Position numbers and translations under genes: made by a program. A stretch of 64,000 nt of DNA, from positions 1 through 64,000 of the forward strand of contig CAYUBQ010000011.1 of NCBI GenBank assembly GCA_964443135.1, read 5' to 3'. The notes beneath the pieces were generated by a model, which saw only the letters and a list, made by a program, of their open reading frames with translations, was not told the origin of the DNA and did no database searches. Below, in pieces: positions 24,903 to 33,813 of the stretch. This DNA comes from JAIPEI01 sp964443135. Lineage in GTDB: Bacteria; Desulfobacterota; DSM-4660; Desulfatiglandales; HGW-15. Numbering within the stretch: position 1 is the stretch's first letter; every line of letters begins with the position of its first letter.

Positions 24903-27569
24903 TCAACGTTTTCCCACGACCCGGACGCCTTCGGGCGCGCCTTCCGCTTCTCCGGACCGCCCCGCATTCCCGGCCAGATACTCCTGGAGACGGTTCAGCT
25001 CGTTCATGGCGTCGATGGGCGTCATGGACGGGATGTCGAGCCCCCGGATCCACTCCCGGAGCCGCTCGTCCCCGCCGCCGAACAGACTGAGCTGGGCCGT
25101 CCCGTCCCGGGAGCCTTTCTTCCCGCCCCCGGCGATCCTGGGCCTTCCGGTCTCGTCCACCTCCCCGCCCTCGAGCCTCTCCATGATCTCCTTGGCCCGT
25201 TCGATGACCTCTTCCGGGAGACCGGCGATTCGGGCCACCTGGATCCCGTAGCTGCGGTTCGTTCCGCCCGGAACGAGCTTTCGCAGAAAGATGATCCGGT
25301 CGTTCCACTCCTTGACCGCAATGTTGAAGTTCTTCGCGCGGCCCCGCGTGGCCGTCAGCTCGGTGAGCTCGTGGTAGTGGGTGGCGAACAGCGTCCGGAC
25401 GCCCCGATCTCCTCGATCGTGCAGGGCCTCGGACACCGCCCACGCGATGCTCAAGCCGTCGTAGGTGCTGGTCCCACGCCCGATCTCGTCCAGGACCACG
25501 AGGCTTCTCGGGGTGGCGTGCCGGAGGATGTTCGCCGTCTCGTTCATCTCCACCATGAACGTGCTCTGTCCCCTCGCGAGGTCGTCGGAAGCGCCGATTC
25601 GAGTGAAGATCCGGTCCACCAGGCCGACGACCGCCCTGGAAGCGGGAACGAAGGAACCCATCTGCGCCATGAGGACCGTGAGGGCCGCTTGCCGCAGGAT
25701 GGTCGATTTGCCGGCCATGTTGGGTCCGGTGATGATCAGGAACTGCTGCTCGCGGTCGTCCAGGAGGATGTCGTTCGGGACGAAGGCTTCCTCCTTCACG
25801 CTCTGCTCGATCACCGGGTGACGGCCGTCCACGATCTCGACGCTCCCCCCGTCGTTCACTTCGGGGCGGACGTAGTTGTTCAGCTCCGCCGTCTCGGCCA
25901 GGCCGGCCAGGGCGTCGAGCACGCCCACCAGCTCCGCGCTCCCTCGTATCCTGCCGTTTTCCGCGGCCACCCGGCCCTGTATGGTCTCGAAGATCTCCAT
26001 CTCCAGGGCCGCCCTCTTCTCCTCGGCCCCGAGGACCTTTTCCTCGTACTCCTTGAGCTCCTCCGTGATGTAGCGCTCGCCGTTGACCAGGGTCTGCTTC
26101 CGGACGTAGTGGTCCGGCACGCGGGCGGCGTTCGCCTTGGACACCTCGATGTAGTAACCGAAGATCTTGTTGTATCCCACCTTGAGGCTGTTGATCCCGG
26201 TCCGCTTCTGCTCCTCGGCGGCCAGATCGGCGATCCAGCCCTTTCCGTCCCGGGTGATTCGGATGAGCTCGTCCAGCTCCTCGTTGTATCCTTCCCGGAC
26301 GATCCCCCCCTCCTTGAGGCCGACCGGGGGCTCGTCCCGAACCGCCTCCTCGATGAACGCCGCCACGTCCTCCAGCGGGTCCATCTCGACCCCGATCTCC
26401 TCGAGGAGCTCGCTGGCGGTCCTCTCCAGGGCTCGCTTGATCCCGGGGATCCGCCGAACGGAACGCTTCAGGGCAACGAGATCCCTCGCGTTGGCCCGAC
26501 CCAGCGAGATCCGGCCGTTGAGCCGTTCCAGGTCGTACATCTCCCCGAGCTCCTCCCGGACCGCCTCCCGGGTCATCCGGTCCTCCCGCAGGCTTTCCAC
26601 GGCGGCCAGCCGCCTCCGAATCTCCGGGAGATCGAGCAGGGGGTATCCGACCCACCGCTTCAACAGGCGGGACCCCATGGGCGTGACGGTGCGATCGAGG
26701 ACGTGGAGCAGCGTTCCCTTGCTGGAGTCGCGCCGGATGGTCCGATAGAGCTCCAGGTTGCGAGTGGTGGTCTCGTCGAGGAACATGAAGCCGCCGAGGC
26801 GGTACGTGACCAGGTCTCGTACGTGCTCCGGGCTCGCCTTCTGGGTCCGGTGCAGGTAGTGCACGAGTGCCCCGGCCGCCGCGATCCCCTGCTTCATGTC
26901 CCGGCATCCGAACCCCTCCAGGGACCGCACCCCCAGCTGCTCCTCGAGAAGCTTTTCGGCGCCGCCCCTGTCGAATCCCGACTCATCCAGGAGCTCCACC
27001 CGGTACGGTTTCAGGTCGGGCTCCCCCGCCACGGGATCCCCCCCGGGGATCAGCAGCTCGGCCGGATCGATACGACCCAGCTCCCCGAACAGCTCCTCGC
27101 GCGTGGTCACCTCGGTCACGCGGAACTCGCCGGTGGAAAGATCGAGATGGGCGATCCCCCAGCAGCCCGGTTCGGAGGCCACCGCGGCCATGAAGACGTT
27201 CTGCGCCCGGGCCTGCTCGTCCCCCTCCATCAGGGAGCCGGGGGTCACCACCCGGGTCACCTCCCGCTGGACGATCCCCTTGGCCGACCTCGGGTCCTCC
27301 ACCTGCTCGCAGATCGCCACCTTCCGCCCCTGCTCCACGAGACGAACCACGTACGCCCGGGCCGAGTGGCAGGGGACGCCGCACATGGGCACCTTCTTCC
27401 CTTCGTGCGTCCCCCTCGACGTGAGGGTGATCCCCAGGAGCCTGGCGGCGGCCTCCGCGTCCTCGAAGAACATCTCGTAGAAATCGCCCATACGAAAAAA
27501 GAGGATCGCGTCCGGGTGTCGGTCCTTGATCCTCAGGTACTGCCTCAGCATGGGTGTGGCCTGGGTCAT
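24903..27569 (-). CDS. mutS: DNA mismatch repair protein MutS
   Basis: MutS recognises mismatches and small loops and recruits MutL. The 888-residue product has the N-terminal mismatch-binding domain with the conserved Phe-x-Glu in FFRMGDFYEMFFEDA, connector and clamp domains, and a C-terminal ABC ATPase with Walker A GPNMAGKST near residue 615, the signature STFMVEMNETANIL and Walker B SLVVLDEIGRGTSTYDG. Length is normal for MutS1. The frame is open far upstream through lapB, but ATG at 27569 overlaps the lapB stop (ATGA), which indicates coupling. The gene ends beside the tandem repeats. Confidence 0.98.
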   Translation of the reverse strand: MTQATPMLRQYLRIKDRHPDAILFFRMGDFYEMFFEDAEAAARLLGITLTSRGTHEGKKVPMCGVPCHSARAYVVRLVEQGRKVAICEQVEDPRSAKGIVQREVTRVVTPGSLMEGDEQARAQNVFMAAVASEPGCWGIAHLDLSTGEFRVTEVTTREELFGELGRIDPAELLIPGGDPVAGEPDLKPYRVELLDESGFDRGGAEKLLEEQLGVRSLEGFGCRDMKQGIAAAGALVHYLHRTQKASPEHVRDLVTYRLGGFMFLDETTTRNLELYRTIRRDSSKGTLLHVLDRTVTPMGSRLLKRWVGYPLLDLPEIRRRLAAVESLREDRMTREAVREELGEMYDLERLNGRISLGRANARDLVALKRSVRRIPGIKRALERTASELLEEIGVEMDPLEDVAAFIEEAVRDEPPVGLKEGGIVREGYNEELDELIRITRDGKGWIADLAAEEQKRTGINSLKVGYNKIFGYYIEVSKANAARVPDHYVRKQTLVNGERYITEELKEYEEKVLGAEEKRAALEMEIFETIQGRVAAENGRIRGSAELVGVLDALAGLAETAELNNYVRPEVNDGGSVEIVDGRHPVIEQSVKEEAFVPNDILLDDREQQFLIITGPNMAGKSTILRQAALTVLMAQMGSFVPASRAVVGLVDRIFTRIGASDDLARGQSTFMVEMNETANILRHATPRSLVVLDEIGRGTSTYDGLSIAWAVSEALHDRGDRGVRTLFATHYHELTELTATRGRAKNFNIAVKEWNDRIIFLRKLVPGGTNRSYGIQVARIAGLPEEVIERAKEIMERLEGGEVDETGRPRIAGGGKKGSRDGTAQLSLFGGGDERLREWIRGLDIPSMTPIDAMNELNRLQEYLAGNAGRSGEAEGAPEGVRVVGKR

Positions 27570-28837
27570 TCCACCGCCTCTCCGGACCCCTCCGGCAGGA
27601 CCCGAACCGGTTCGACCGGCGGCCTCTCGTCCTCGTTCGTCTCGACCGCGTCCGTTCTGCCGATGGTGTCCCACCGCCTGCACTGCGGGCACTGCCAGTG
27701 AAGATCCGCGGGCCGGTACCCGCAACGGCTGCACTGGAACTCCAGGGAGGGCACGTCCAAATGCTCGATGAGGTCGCGGTAGGCGTCGAGGGCCTCCGGC
27801 CTCATTTCCCGGTCCAGGTAGATGGAGCCCAGGAGACTCCGGGCCTCCCAGAACGACGGGTTCAGCTCGAGGGCCTGACGCAGCTCCTCCACCGCGCCCC
27901 CGACATCCTGCCTGCTGTACAGGAACCGGCCGAGCGCCAGGTGGGTGAAGGCGTCCGGGTTCTTTTCCGCACAGGCCCTGAGGAACTCCTCGACGGGCCT
28001 GGGATCCCGCAACCCGGAGTAGGCCCCCTCGAGTCGCCTGTAGGCCAGGAAGGCGAGAGCGGGCGAAACGTCCGCGACTCGCTCCCATGTGGCCACGGCC
28101 TTCTTGAAGTCCCCCTTCGCCCGGTACAGGTCACCCAGATGAAGATAGGCGTCCACACAGGCGGCGTCCATGGAGATCGCTTTCTTGAAAGCGCTTTGCG
28201 CCTTCGGCACCTCCCCCTTTTCGGACCAGGCCTTGCCCTCTTCCGTCTTGTGATGTGCGAGGATGTGGGCGTGGTTCCCCTTGACCAGCCTGGAGATTCG
28301 CTGCCTCGTCTGGAAAGCGTTCTCCCAGTCACGAAGATCCTCGTAGATCTTCTCCACCTCCTCGAGCGCGGCCGTATTGGAGGGCTCCTTCTGGAGGAGC
28401 TCCCCGAAGGTCTTCACGGCCCGGTCCAGAAACCCGCCCTTTCGGTAGTCCAGACCCAGGTCGAAGAGGGCGCGGTTCCTCTGTCGTTCGTTGATGTTGG
28501 GCCGGAGGATGATGTTCTGTCGAATGCGGATGGCGCGATCGATGTCCCCCTTGGACCGGTAGAGGTTTCCCAGGGCGACGTAGGTCTCGATGGTGTCCGA
28601 GTCCAGCTGGACCGCCCGGGTGAACTGCTCGATGGCCCGATCGTGGTCGTTGGAGAGGATGTGCTCCACACCCTTGAAGAAGGCCCGGCCGCCTTCGTCG
28701 GAGAGACGGGAGGTCTTTTCCGTCTTCCTGCGGTTCGTGACCCGCCCGAGGACCAGGCCCGCGGCGAAGGAGAGCGCGACAGCGACGACCGCCTGATGAG
28801 CGGGATCCAGAAACCATTCCCGGATTGCTTGCCACAT
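27566..28837 (-). CDS. lapB: LPS assembly protein LapB (YciM)
   Basis: LapB is an inner-membrane-anchored TPR protein that controls LpxC turnover by FtsH and so sets LPS synthesis. The 423-residue product has an N-terminal transmembrane helix (AVVAVALSFAAGLVLG), about nine TPR-like repeats (for example AIEQFTRAVQLDSDTIETYVALGNLY) and a C-terminal rubredoxin-like metal domain with two CxxC pairs (CSRCGYRP, CPQCRRWDTI). Length is slightly greater than E. coli LapB because of a Pro/Glu-rich tail. lapA lies immediately upstream, the same pair as in E. coli. Confidence 0.92.
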   Translation of the reverse strand: MWQAIREWFLDPAHQAVVAVALSFAAGLVLGRVTNRRKTEKTSRLSDEGGRAFFKGVEHILSNDHDRAIEQFTRAVQLDSDTIETYVALGNLYRSKGDIDRAIRIRQNIILRPNINERQRNRALFDLGLDYRKGGFLDRAVKTFGELLQKEPSNTAALEEVEKIYEDLRDWENAFQTRQRISRLVKGNHAHILAHHKTEEGKAWSEKGEVPKAQSAFKKAISMDAACVDAYLHLGDLYRAKGDFKKAVATWERVADVSPALAFLAYRRLEGAYSGLRDPRPVEEFLRACAEKNPDAFTHLALGRFLYSRQDVGGAVEELRQALELNPSFWEARSLLGSIYLDREMRPEALDAYRDLIEHLDVPSLEFQCSRCGYRPADLHWQCPQCRRWDTIGRTDAVETNEDERPPVEPVRVLPEGSGEAVE

Positions 28838-28857
28838 CGAGGGCTCCCCTGCCTCCC

Positions 28858-29214
28858 TTAAGCGGAGTCGTTCTTCTCGTTGACCGGCGAGGAGGAGACC
28901 TCATCCGTGGTGATGGGAAGGTTCCGGAGCGAGTTCAACTCGGCGTCTTTTTCGCTCGAGGCCTTGCGCAGCAGACGGATTTCCTTCTTGAGCCGAAACC
29001 TCTCCACCATGCCGTAGAGCCCGGCAATGAGGATGCCGAACAGAAAGGCGACCGTCACGGCCTGATAGACCGACACGTTGTCGAGCTCCCAGTGGAATCC
29101 CGGGAGATCCACCCGGAAGGCCAGATCCGTGGAAAAGGCGCCCTGGTTCTGCACCACGAGGATGACGACCACGAGCATGATCAAGATGCCGACGATGAAT
29201 TTCACGTGCTTCAT
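28858..29214 (-). CDS. lapA: LPS assembly protein A domain protein (LapA/DUF1049)
   Basis: A 118-residue protein with two transmembrane helices (ILIMLVVVILVVQN and AVTVAFLFGILIAGLYGMV) followed by a cytoplasmic coiled-coil-like segment (RFRLKKEIRLLRKASSEKDAEL). This is the LapA/YciS layout. LapA partners LapB in regulating LPS synthesis at the inner membrane. It lies 20 bases upstream of lapB in the same direction. Confidence 0.9.
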   Translation of the reverse strand: MKHVKFIVGILIMLVVVILVVQNQGAFSTDLAFRVDLPGFHWELDNVSVYQAVTVAFLFGILIAGLYGMVERFRLKKEIRLLRKASSEKDAELNSLRNLPITTDEVSSSPVNEKNDSA

Positions 29215-29244
29215 GCATGACCTCCCGGCTCTGCAGCCACCGGC

Positions 29245-29730
29245 TCAAAGCCGGTCGAAGTAGGGGCGCAGCTCGCTGTATGTCTCCCGAATGTGCTGCG
29301 GAATCACCCGCACGTCCCCGAACACCGCCATGAAGTTCGTGTCTCCGTGCCAGCGCGGCACGATGTGGAAATGGAGATGATCCTCCATGCCCGCCCCGGC
29401 CACCTTCCCGAGATTCAGGCCCACGTTGAAACCGTCCGGTCCCATGTGCTCTCTGAGGATCCCGACGGACGTTCGAACCAGGTTCATCACGTCCAGCATC
29501 TCCTCGTCCGTGAGCTCCTCCATCGCCCCGACGTGGCGGTTCGGCGCCACGAGCAGATGCCCGTTGATGTAGGGGTACTTGTTCATGATGACCAGGCTGT
29601 TCGCCCCCACGTACAGAATCAGCCGCTCGGCGTCCATGCTCCGGTCGGATCCCGGGCAGAGGACGCACTCCCCCGCCTTGTCGTTCGACAGGATGTACTC
29701 CATTCTCCAGGGTGCCCAGAGGACCTTCAT
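29245..29730 (-). CDS. HIT family hydrolase
   Basis: The 161-residue protein has the histidine-triad motif HLHFHIVPRW and the N-terminal Cys-containing segment WRMEYILSNDKAGECVLC of the Ap4A-phosphorylase-like HIT branch. Such enzymes hydrolyse or phosphorolyse dinucleoside polyphosphates or nucleotide-monophosphate conjugates; the substrate here cannot be told. The ATG at 29730 is intact, but it falls inside the 55 bases duplicated around the assembly gap, so upstream signals are unreliable. It heads the lapA-lapB-mutS group. Confidence 0.92.
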   Translation of the reverse strand: MKVLWAPWRMEYILSNDKAGECVLCPGSDRSMDAERLILYVGANSLVIMNKYPYINGHLLVAPNRHVGAMEELTDEEMLDVMNLVRTSVGILREHMGPDGFNVGLNLGKVAGAGMEDHLHFHIVPRWHGDTNFMAVFGDVRVIPQHIRETYSELRPYFDRL

Positions 29731-29933
29731 GCCGATGCTCCTCGCAGAACCAGCCGCAGGCTCCTCTCGAGCGCGCGGNNNNNNNNNNNNNNNNNNNNNN
29801 NNNNNNNNNNNNNNNNNNNNNNNNNNNNNNNNNNNNNNNNNNNNNNNNNNNNNNNNNNNNNNNNNNNNNNNNNNNNNNCCTTCATGCCGATGCTCCTCGC
29901 AGAACCAGCCGCAGGCTCCTCTCGAGCGCGCGG
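29724..29933. other. Assembly gap with duplicated flanks
   Basis: Bases 29779-29878 are exactly 100 N. The 55 bases before the gap (29724-29778) and the 55 after it (29879-29933) are identical. This is expected when a scaffolder joins two contigs that overlap by one k-mer and inserts a fixed-length placeholder. The true distance between the phosphoesterase stop and the HIT start is therefore probably about 55 bases, with nothing missing. Confidence 0.92.
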
Positions 29934-29940
29934 GGCTTCC

Positions 29941-30432
29941 TCAGGGTTCGTCGATCTCCACGATGCGGCCCTGCACGGTCTCGCCCAGCTCCAGGATCCC
30001 GAAGGAGTTCCTACCGGAACGGCTGTGCCCCGTGAGGGTCCCCGGATTGAACAGGAGGACGCCGTCCCGCACGCGGCTGGCGGGGATGTGGGAGTGGCCG
30101 TACACCACGACGTCCACGCCGGAGAAACGCCGGGCCGCTTCCGTCTCACAGGTCGACGGGCTGCCCCGGCCGTGCGTCAGGCCGATCCGGAACCCGTTGA
30201 GCTCCACGACACGCTCCGAGGGGAGCTGCTCCCGGACGTCCGGGGGATCCATGTTGCCGTGCACGCCGAAGAAGGTTCCCTGCTCAAGGAACCGCACCAC
30301 CCCGGTCGAAACCACGTCGCCGGCGTGCAGCAGGACGTCCATCCCCGAGAGGCGGCGGTCGTAGATCCTGCGCAGGGCGGGCGTCGCCTCGTGCAGATGT
30401 GTGTCTGACAACACCCCGACTTTTATGGTCAT
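29941..30432 (-). CDS. YfcE-type metallophosphoesterase
   Basis: The 163-residue product has the calcineurin-like phosphoesterase motifs in order: VLSDTHL (GDxH equivalent), HAGDVV, HGNMD, LTHGRGS and VYGHSHIP, ending with NPGTLTGHSRSG. This is the small MJ0936/YfcE subgroup of manganese-dependent phosphodiesterases with broad in-vitro specificity and unclear natural substrate. ATG at 30432 is used; longer upstream extension is out of family. It reads toward the HIT gene across the assembly gap. Confidence 0.9.
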   Translation of the reverse strand: MTIKVGVLSDTHLHEATPALRRIYDRRLSGMDVLLHAGDVVSTGVVRFLEQGTFFGVHGNMDPPDVREQLPSERVVELNGFRIGLTHGRGSPSTCETEAARRFSGVDVVVYGHSHIPASRVRDGVLLFNPGTLTGHSRSGRNSFGILELGETVQGRIVEIDEP

Positions 30433-30478
30433 TTCGAGCAGACCCTCCTTCCGGTCCGCCTTTCTTCGAGTTTCAGGG

Positions 30479-30506
30479 AGTATAGCAACCCCACGAAAAA
30501 AGACAA
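30479..30506 (-). promoter_or_regulatory. Putative sigma-70 promoter for the phosphoesterase gene
   Basis: On the minus strand TTGTCT (30501-30506) and TATACT (30479-30484) are 16 bases apart, about 40 bases before the ATG. Confidence 0.6.
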
Positions 30507-30638
30507 CCCATAATCCCGGCGGGGCGGGCCCCTCCACACCGGGACGGCGACGGAAAGCGGCCCGTCGAAGCCACGGGATGGCCCCCTCCGGGAAAACGTG
30601 AGGAGGAGGCCCCGGGCGAACCCCCGCAATGCCCGGAG

Positions 30639-30667
30639 TTGAACCCCTCACCGGACTCTGCTATGTT
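30639..30667 (+). promoter_or_regulatory. Putative sigma-70 promoter for the FmdB-type gene
   Basis: TTGAAC at 30639-30644 and TATGTT at 30662-30667 are 17 bases apart; each box matches consensus at four of six positions. Weak call. Confidence 0.4.
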
Positions 30668-30734
30668 CGGGGGCGGCTCCAGGAGGCGCACCGGCTGCGC
30701 CTGGAGACCCTGCATCCCGAGGAGGTGGAAGAAG

Positions 30735-31232
30735 ATGCCCATCTACGAGTTCTACTGCGAATCCTGCCACATGGTGTTCAACTTCTACTCCGGCTCCGTG
30801 AACACGGACAAGCGGCCCCGGTGCCCCCAATGCCGCGAGGCGACCCTCGATCGCCGCATGTCGGTCTTCGCCACCCTGAAACGCCGGGGGGACGAGGAGG
30901 GCGAGGAGATGGAGATGCCCGACCTGGACGAGACCAAGCTGGAGCAGGCCATGGGCGTGCTGGCCCGGGAGGCCGAGCAGCTGGACGAAGAGGATCCGCG
31001 GCAGGCTGCGCAGCTGATGCGGAAGCTCACGGACATGACCGGCATGGAACTCGGCCCCGGCTTCCAGGAGGCCCTGGGACGCATGGAGGCGGGTGAGGAT
31101 CCCGAGCAGGTGGAGGCGGAGATGGGCGACCTCCTGGAGGCGGAAAGCCCCTTCGAGGTCAAGAAGAAGTCCTCCCGGATTCTCCGTCGCATGCTCCCGC
31201 CCAGGGTGGACGACAAGCTCTACGACCTCTGA
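30735..31232 (+). CDS. FmdB-type zinc ribbon protein
   Basis: The 165-residue product starts MPIYEFYCESCHMVF, the exact opening of the FmdB/CxxC_CxxC_SSSS regulatory-protein family, with a second pair CPQC about 25 residues later. The remaining 110 residues are acidic and helical (LDETKLEQAMGVLAREAEQL; EDPEQVEAEMGDLLEAE) and end in a short basic stretch. Function is unknown; the family is often called putative regulator. ATG at 30735 is chosen because GAGGAGG lies upstream and it matches the family start. Confidence 0.85.
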   Translation: MPIYEFYCESCHMVFNFYSGSVNTDKRPRCPQCREATLDRRMSVFATLKRRGDEEGEEMEMPDLDETKLEQAMGVLAREAEQLDEEDPRQAAQLMRKLTDMTGMELGPGFQEALGRMEAGEDPEQVEAEMGDLLEAESPFEVKKKSSRILRRMLPPRVDDKLYDL

Positions 31233-31257
31233 GCCGGACTCCCGGCGACAGGAAGGG

Positions 31258-31284
31258 GGCCGCCCGGCGCGCCCTCCGGCGGCC
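31258..31284. terminator. Hairpin between convergent genes
   Basis: GGCCGCC and GGCGGCC flank a GC-rich loop with further pairing (CGG/CCG), between the fmdB-type stop and the convergent UPF0280 stop. No T-tract is present, so a terminator role is tentative. Confidence 0.35.
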
Positions 31285-31287
31285 TGC

Positions 31288-32016
31288 TCACAGCTCCAGC
31301 AGCTCCACGTCTCCCCAGGCGGCCATGGCCTTTCCCAGGATGACCAGGCCGCCGCGGAGCCCCGGGATACCGGCCGCCCAGGAGGCCGCCTTTTCCAGGT
31401 CGGATCGAGACCGCACCCGGTTTCCCAGCGCAGTGGCCGCAGCGTCCGCCAGGGCGGTGGAGGAGGCGACCACGCACGCCGCGTCGGCCCGGCCCAGGCT
31501 GAGGGAGTGGCCGATGGAGCCGGAGGAGGAACAGACCCCCACCGGCATCTCTCCCTGCGGGATGCTCAACCCGATCCGCCGGCTCAGGGGAGACCGCCCG
31601 GCGAACACCCGCACCGTGACGGACCGCTCCAGGGACAGGAACACGTCGCCCCCGTTCTCCACCACCACCCGGTCGGTGTATCGGAGCAGCCCCCTGCCCA
31701 CCCGCTCGGCGATCGCACCGGCCACCGAGGCCATGGGCCCCACTCCGGCTCCCCTGGAGGCCCGGATCATCTCCTGGACGATGGGCGGGGCCAGGGGATC
31801 GTCCGCCACCGGAGAGAGCGCGCCGAGAATCTCCCGGTGCTCGCCCAGGTAGGACTCCAGGGGCTGCCTCGCCGCGAACACGAGGTCCCGGGCCTCGGAC
31901 TCGAGCCGGCGCCCCGTCGCGATCCAGAGGTCCGTCTCCCGGACCTTCACCTCGAAGGCCGCGAGCCCCCGGGCCTGCACCCGCCTCCGGTAGGTCCGTT
32001 CCGAGTCGCCGTTCAC
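31288..32016 (-). CDS. UPF0280 family protein
   Basis: The 242-residue product matches the UPF0280 family, which is distantly related to the ApbE flavin transferase fold. Typical features are the Ala/Gly-rich stretch GVGPMASVAGAIAERVG, VVENGGDVFLSL, and SSSGSIGHSLSLGRADAACVVA. Its function is unknown; in several archaea and deltaproteobacteria it lies near corrinoid or methyl-transfer genes, but there is no such context here. GTG at 32016 is used because GGAGGAGG lies at suitable spacing. Confidence 0.87.
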   Translation of the reverse strand: MNGDSERTYRRRVQARGLAAFEVKVRETDLWIATGRRLESEARDLVFAARQPLESYLGEHREILGALSPVADDPLAPPIVQEMIRASRGAGVGPMASVAGAIAERVGRGLLRYTDRVVVENGGDVFLSLERSVTVRVFAGRSPLSRRIGLSIPQGEMPVGVCSSSGSIGHSLSLGRADAACVVASSTALADAAATALGNRVRSRSDLEKAASWAAGIPGLRGGLVILGKAMAAWGDVELLEL

Positions 32017-32073
32017 GCGCCTCCTCCCGCCGATGCCGGTCCACGACGGCCTCGCCGCGGAGCGCCCTCTCCC

Positions 32074-32101
32074 TTGCAATCCCCCGGGACTCCGGTAGAA
32101 T
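32074..32101 (+). promoter_or_regulatory. Putative sigma-70 promoter for the BaiN-type gene
   Basis: TTGCAA at 32074-32079 and TAGAAT at 32096-32101 (five of six) are 16 bases apart, in the gap between the divergent genes. Confidence 0.5.
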
Positions 32102-32193
32102 GGCAGGCGCAGGACCGGCTTTCAGGTCTTGATACCGCCTCCAGGATCCCCGCGACAAGGGAAAAGTCCACCTGTGGGCTCGAAGGACCGTCC

Positions 32194-33516
32194 TTGATTC
32201 GACACCGAGAGCACGAAGCCGACGTCGTCGTGGTGGGGGGAGGCGCTTCCGGCCTGATGGCGGCGGGCCAGGCGGCCGCCTGCGGGGCCAGGGCCCTGGT
32301 GGTCGAAAAGATGGGCCGTCCCGGGCGCAAGCTGGGGATCACGGGCAAGGGCCGCTGCAACCTCACGAACCGCTCCGGCATCCCGGAGTTCGTCGAGGCC
32401 TTCGGCGACGCCGGCCCCTTCCTGCGCCAGGCGTTCCACCGGTTCTTCGTCGCCGACCTGGTCTCCTTCTTCGAGGAGCTCGGTCTCGCCACCGTCACGG
32501 AGCGGGGCGGCCGGGTCTTTCCGGCCTCGGGCAGGGCCCGGGACGTGGTGGACGCCCTCCACGGGTGGGCCCTCGCACAAGGCGCGCGCATCCTGACCGG
32601 AAGGACCGCCCGGCGTCTCCTCCTGGGGAAAAGCGGGGTGGCCGGCGTGGAGCTCCTGCGGTCGTCTCCGGCCCCGGACGCCGATGTCGGCGAGGAGCGC
32701 GCCTTTGCCCCGGCCGTGATCATCGCGGCCGGGGGCGCCTCCTACCCGGCCACCGGTTCCACCGGCGACGGGTACCGCATGGCCGGGGCCGCCGGGCACC
32801 GGATCGTGCCCGTGCGGCCGGCCCTGGTCCCGCTGGAGACGTCCGGGGCGCCGATGCCCGGGCTCCCCGGGCTGACCCTCAGAAACGCGGGCGTTCGCGT
32901 CTTCGTGGACGGGATGCCGGTGATGGACGGCTTCGGCGAGGTGGCGTTCACCCGGTTCGGGGTCTCGGGTCCGGTTCCGCTCTCCCTGAGCCGGGGGATC
33001 GTGGACGCCCTCCGCGAAAACCGGAAGGTGGCGCTCTCCGTCGATCTGAAGCCCGCCCTGGACCCGGCCAGGCTGGACGCACGGATTCTCCGGGACCTGG
33101 CCGCGGGAGGCAGGAAGCGGGTTCGAAACCTCCTCCGGGGGCTGATCCCGAAACCGCTGGTCGCACCCTGCCTGGCCTCCGCAGGGATCCCCGGGGACCG
33201 GGTGGGCCACCAGCTCACCTCGGAGGAGCGACGCCGGCTGGGGGCGTGGCTCAAGGACATGCGGCTGGAGGTCACCGGCCACCGGACCTTCGAGGAGGCC
33301 ATTGTCACGGCCGGGGGCGTGGACCGGAAGGAGATCGACCCGCGCACGCTGGGCTCCCGCCTGGTGGACGGGCTCTACTTCGCCGGGGAGGTGATCGACA
33401 TGGACGCGGGCACGGGCGGGTTCAATCTCCAGGCCGCCTTTTCCACGGGGTGGCTCGCGGGCCGATCCGCCGCCGGCTCCGCAACCGATCGAAAACGAAG
33501 AGGAGTGGACTCATGA
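32194..33516 (+). CDS. BaiN/HI0933-type NAD(P)/FAD-dependent oxidoreductase
   Basis: The 440-residue flavoprotein has an N-terminal FAD-binding dinucleotide motif VVVGGGASGLMAAGQAAA, the family-specific GRKLGITGKGRCNLTN, an internal AAGGASYPATGSTGDGY and the C-terminal VIDMDAGTGGFNLQAAFSTGWLAG. These place it in the HI0933/YhiN/BaiN family, whose physiological role is mostly unknown (BaiN reduces bile-acid intermediates in clostridia). The reading frame runs far upstream, but TTG at 32194, six bases after AAGGA, gives the normal N-terminus. The next small gene overlaps its stop by ATGA. Confidence 0.92.
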   Translation: MIRHREHEADVVVVGGGASGLMAAGQAAACGARALVVEKMGRPGRKLGITGKGRCNLTNRSGIPEFVEAFGDAGPFLRQAFHRFFVADLVSFFEELGLATVTERGGRVFPASGRARDVVDALHGWALAQGARILTGRTARRLLLGKSGVAGVELLRSSPAPDADVGEERAFAPAVIIAAGGASYPATGSTGDGYRMAGAAGHRIVPVRPALVPLETSGAPMPGLPGLTLRNAGVRVFVDGMPVMDGFGEVAFTRFGVSGPVPLSLSRGIVDALRENRKVALSVDLKPALDPARLDARILRDLAAGGRKRVRNLLRGLIPKPLVAPCLASAGIPGDRVGHQLTSEERRRLGAWLKDMRLEVTGHRTFEEAIVTAGGVDRKEIDPRTLGSRLVDGLYFAGEVIDMDAGTGGFNLQAAFSTGWLAGRSAAGSATDRKRRGVDS

Positions 33517-33806
33517 GCCGATGGACCGAAGAGGACCCCTGGGTCTGGGTGGTCGTTCAGGACCCGGAACGGAACGAGCAGTTCCTCGGGCAGCACGACC
33601 CGGAGCAAGACCTCTCATTCATCCCCTTTTTCCGGGAGAAGGAGGAGGCCCGGGCCGGGCTCTCCGTCCTGGCCCGGGACGAGGACCTCCAGCACGAGAT
33701 CCAGGCCATTCGATACCGCAACCTGGCGGAGCACGCCGGCCGGAACGGGTTCCGTCTGTTCCTGCTGGACGGCCGGGGCACGATTCTCGAGAAGCTGGAG
33801 CCGTAA
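33513..33806 (+). CDS. Small conserved-looking hypothetical protein
   Basis: A 97-residue acidic protein beginning MSRWTEEDPWVWVVVQDPE, with a mixed charged middle (HDPEQDLSFIPFFREKEEARAGLSVLA) and a last segment ending LFLLDGRGTILEKLEP. Its ATG overlaps the stop of the flavoprotein gene (ATGA) and has AGGAG upstream, so it is very probably translated and coupled. I do not recognise the family. It ends only seven bases before the convergent guaA stop. Confidence 0.72.
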   Translation: MSRWTEEDPWVWVVVQDPERNEQFLGQHDPEQDLSFIPFFREKEEARAGLSVLARDEDLQHEIQAIRYRNLAEHAGRNGFRLFLLDGRGTILEKLEP

Positions 33807-33813
33807 GGCCTCC

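Larger units (their letters stand above)
30433..30734. other. Divergent intergenic region, phosphoesterase and fmdB-type gene
   Basis: This 302-base stretch has no supported gene. It contains a minus-strand promoter (30479-30506) for the phosphoesterase and a weaker plus-strand candidate (30639-30667) for the zinc-ribbon gene. Confidence 0.6.
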
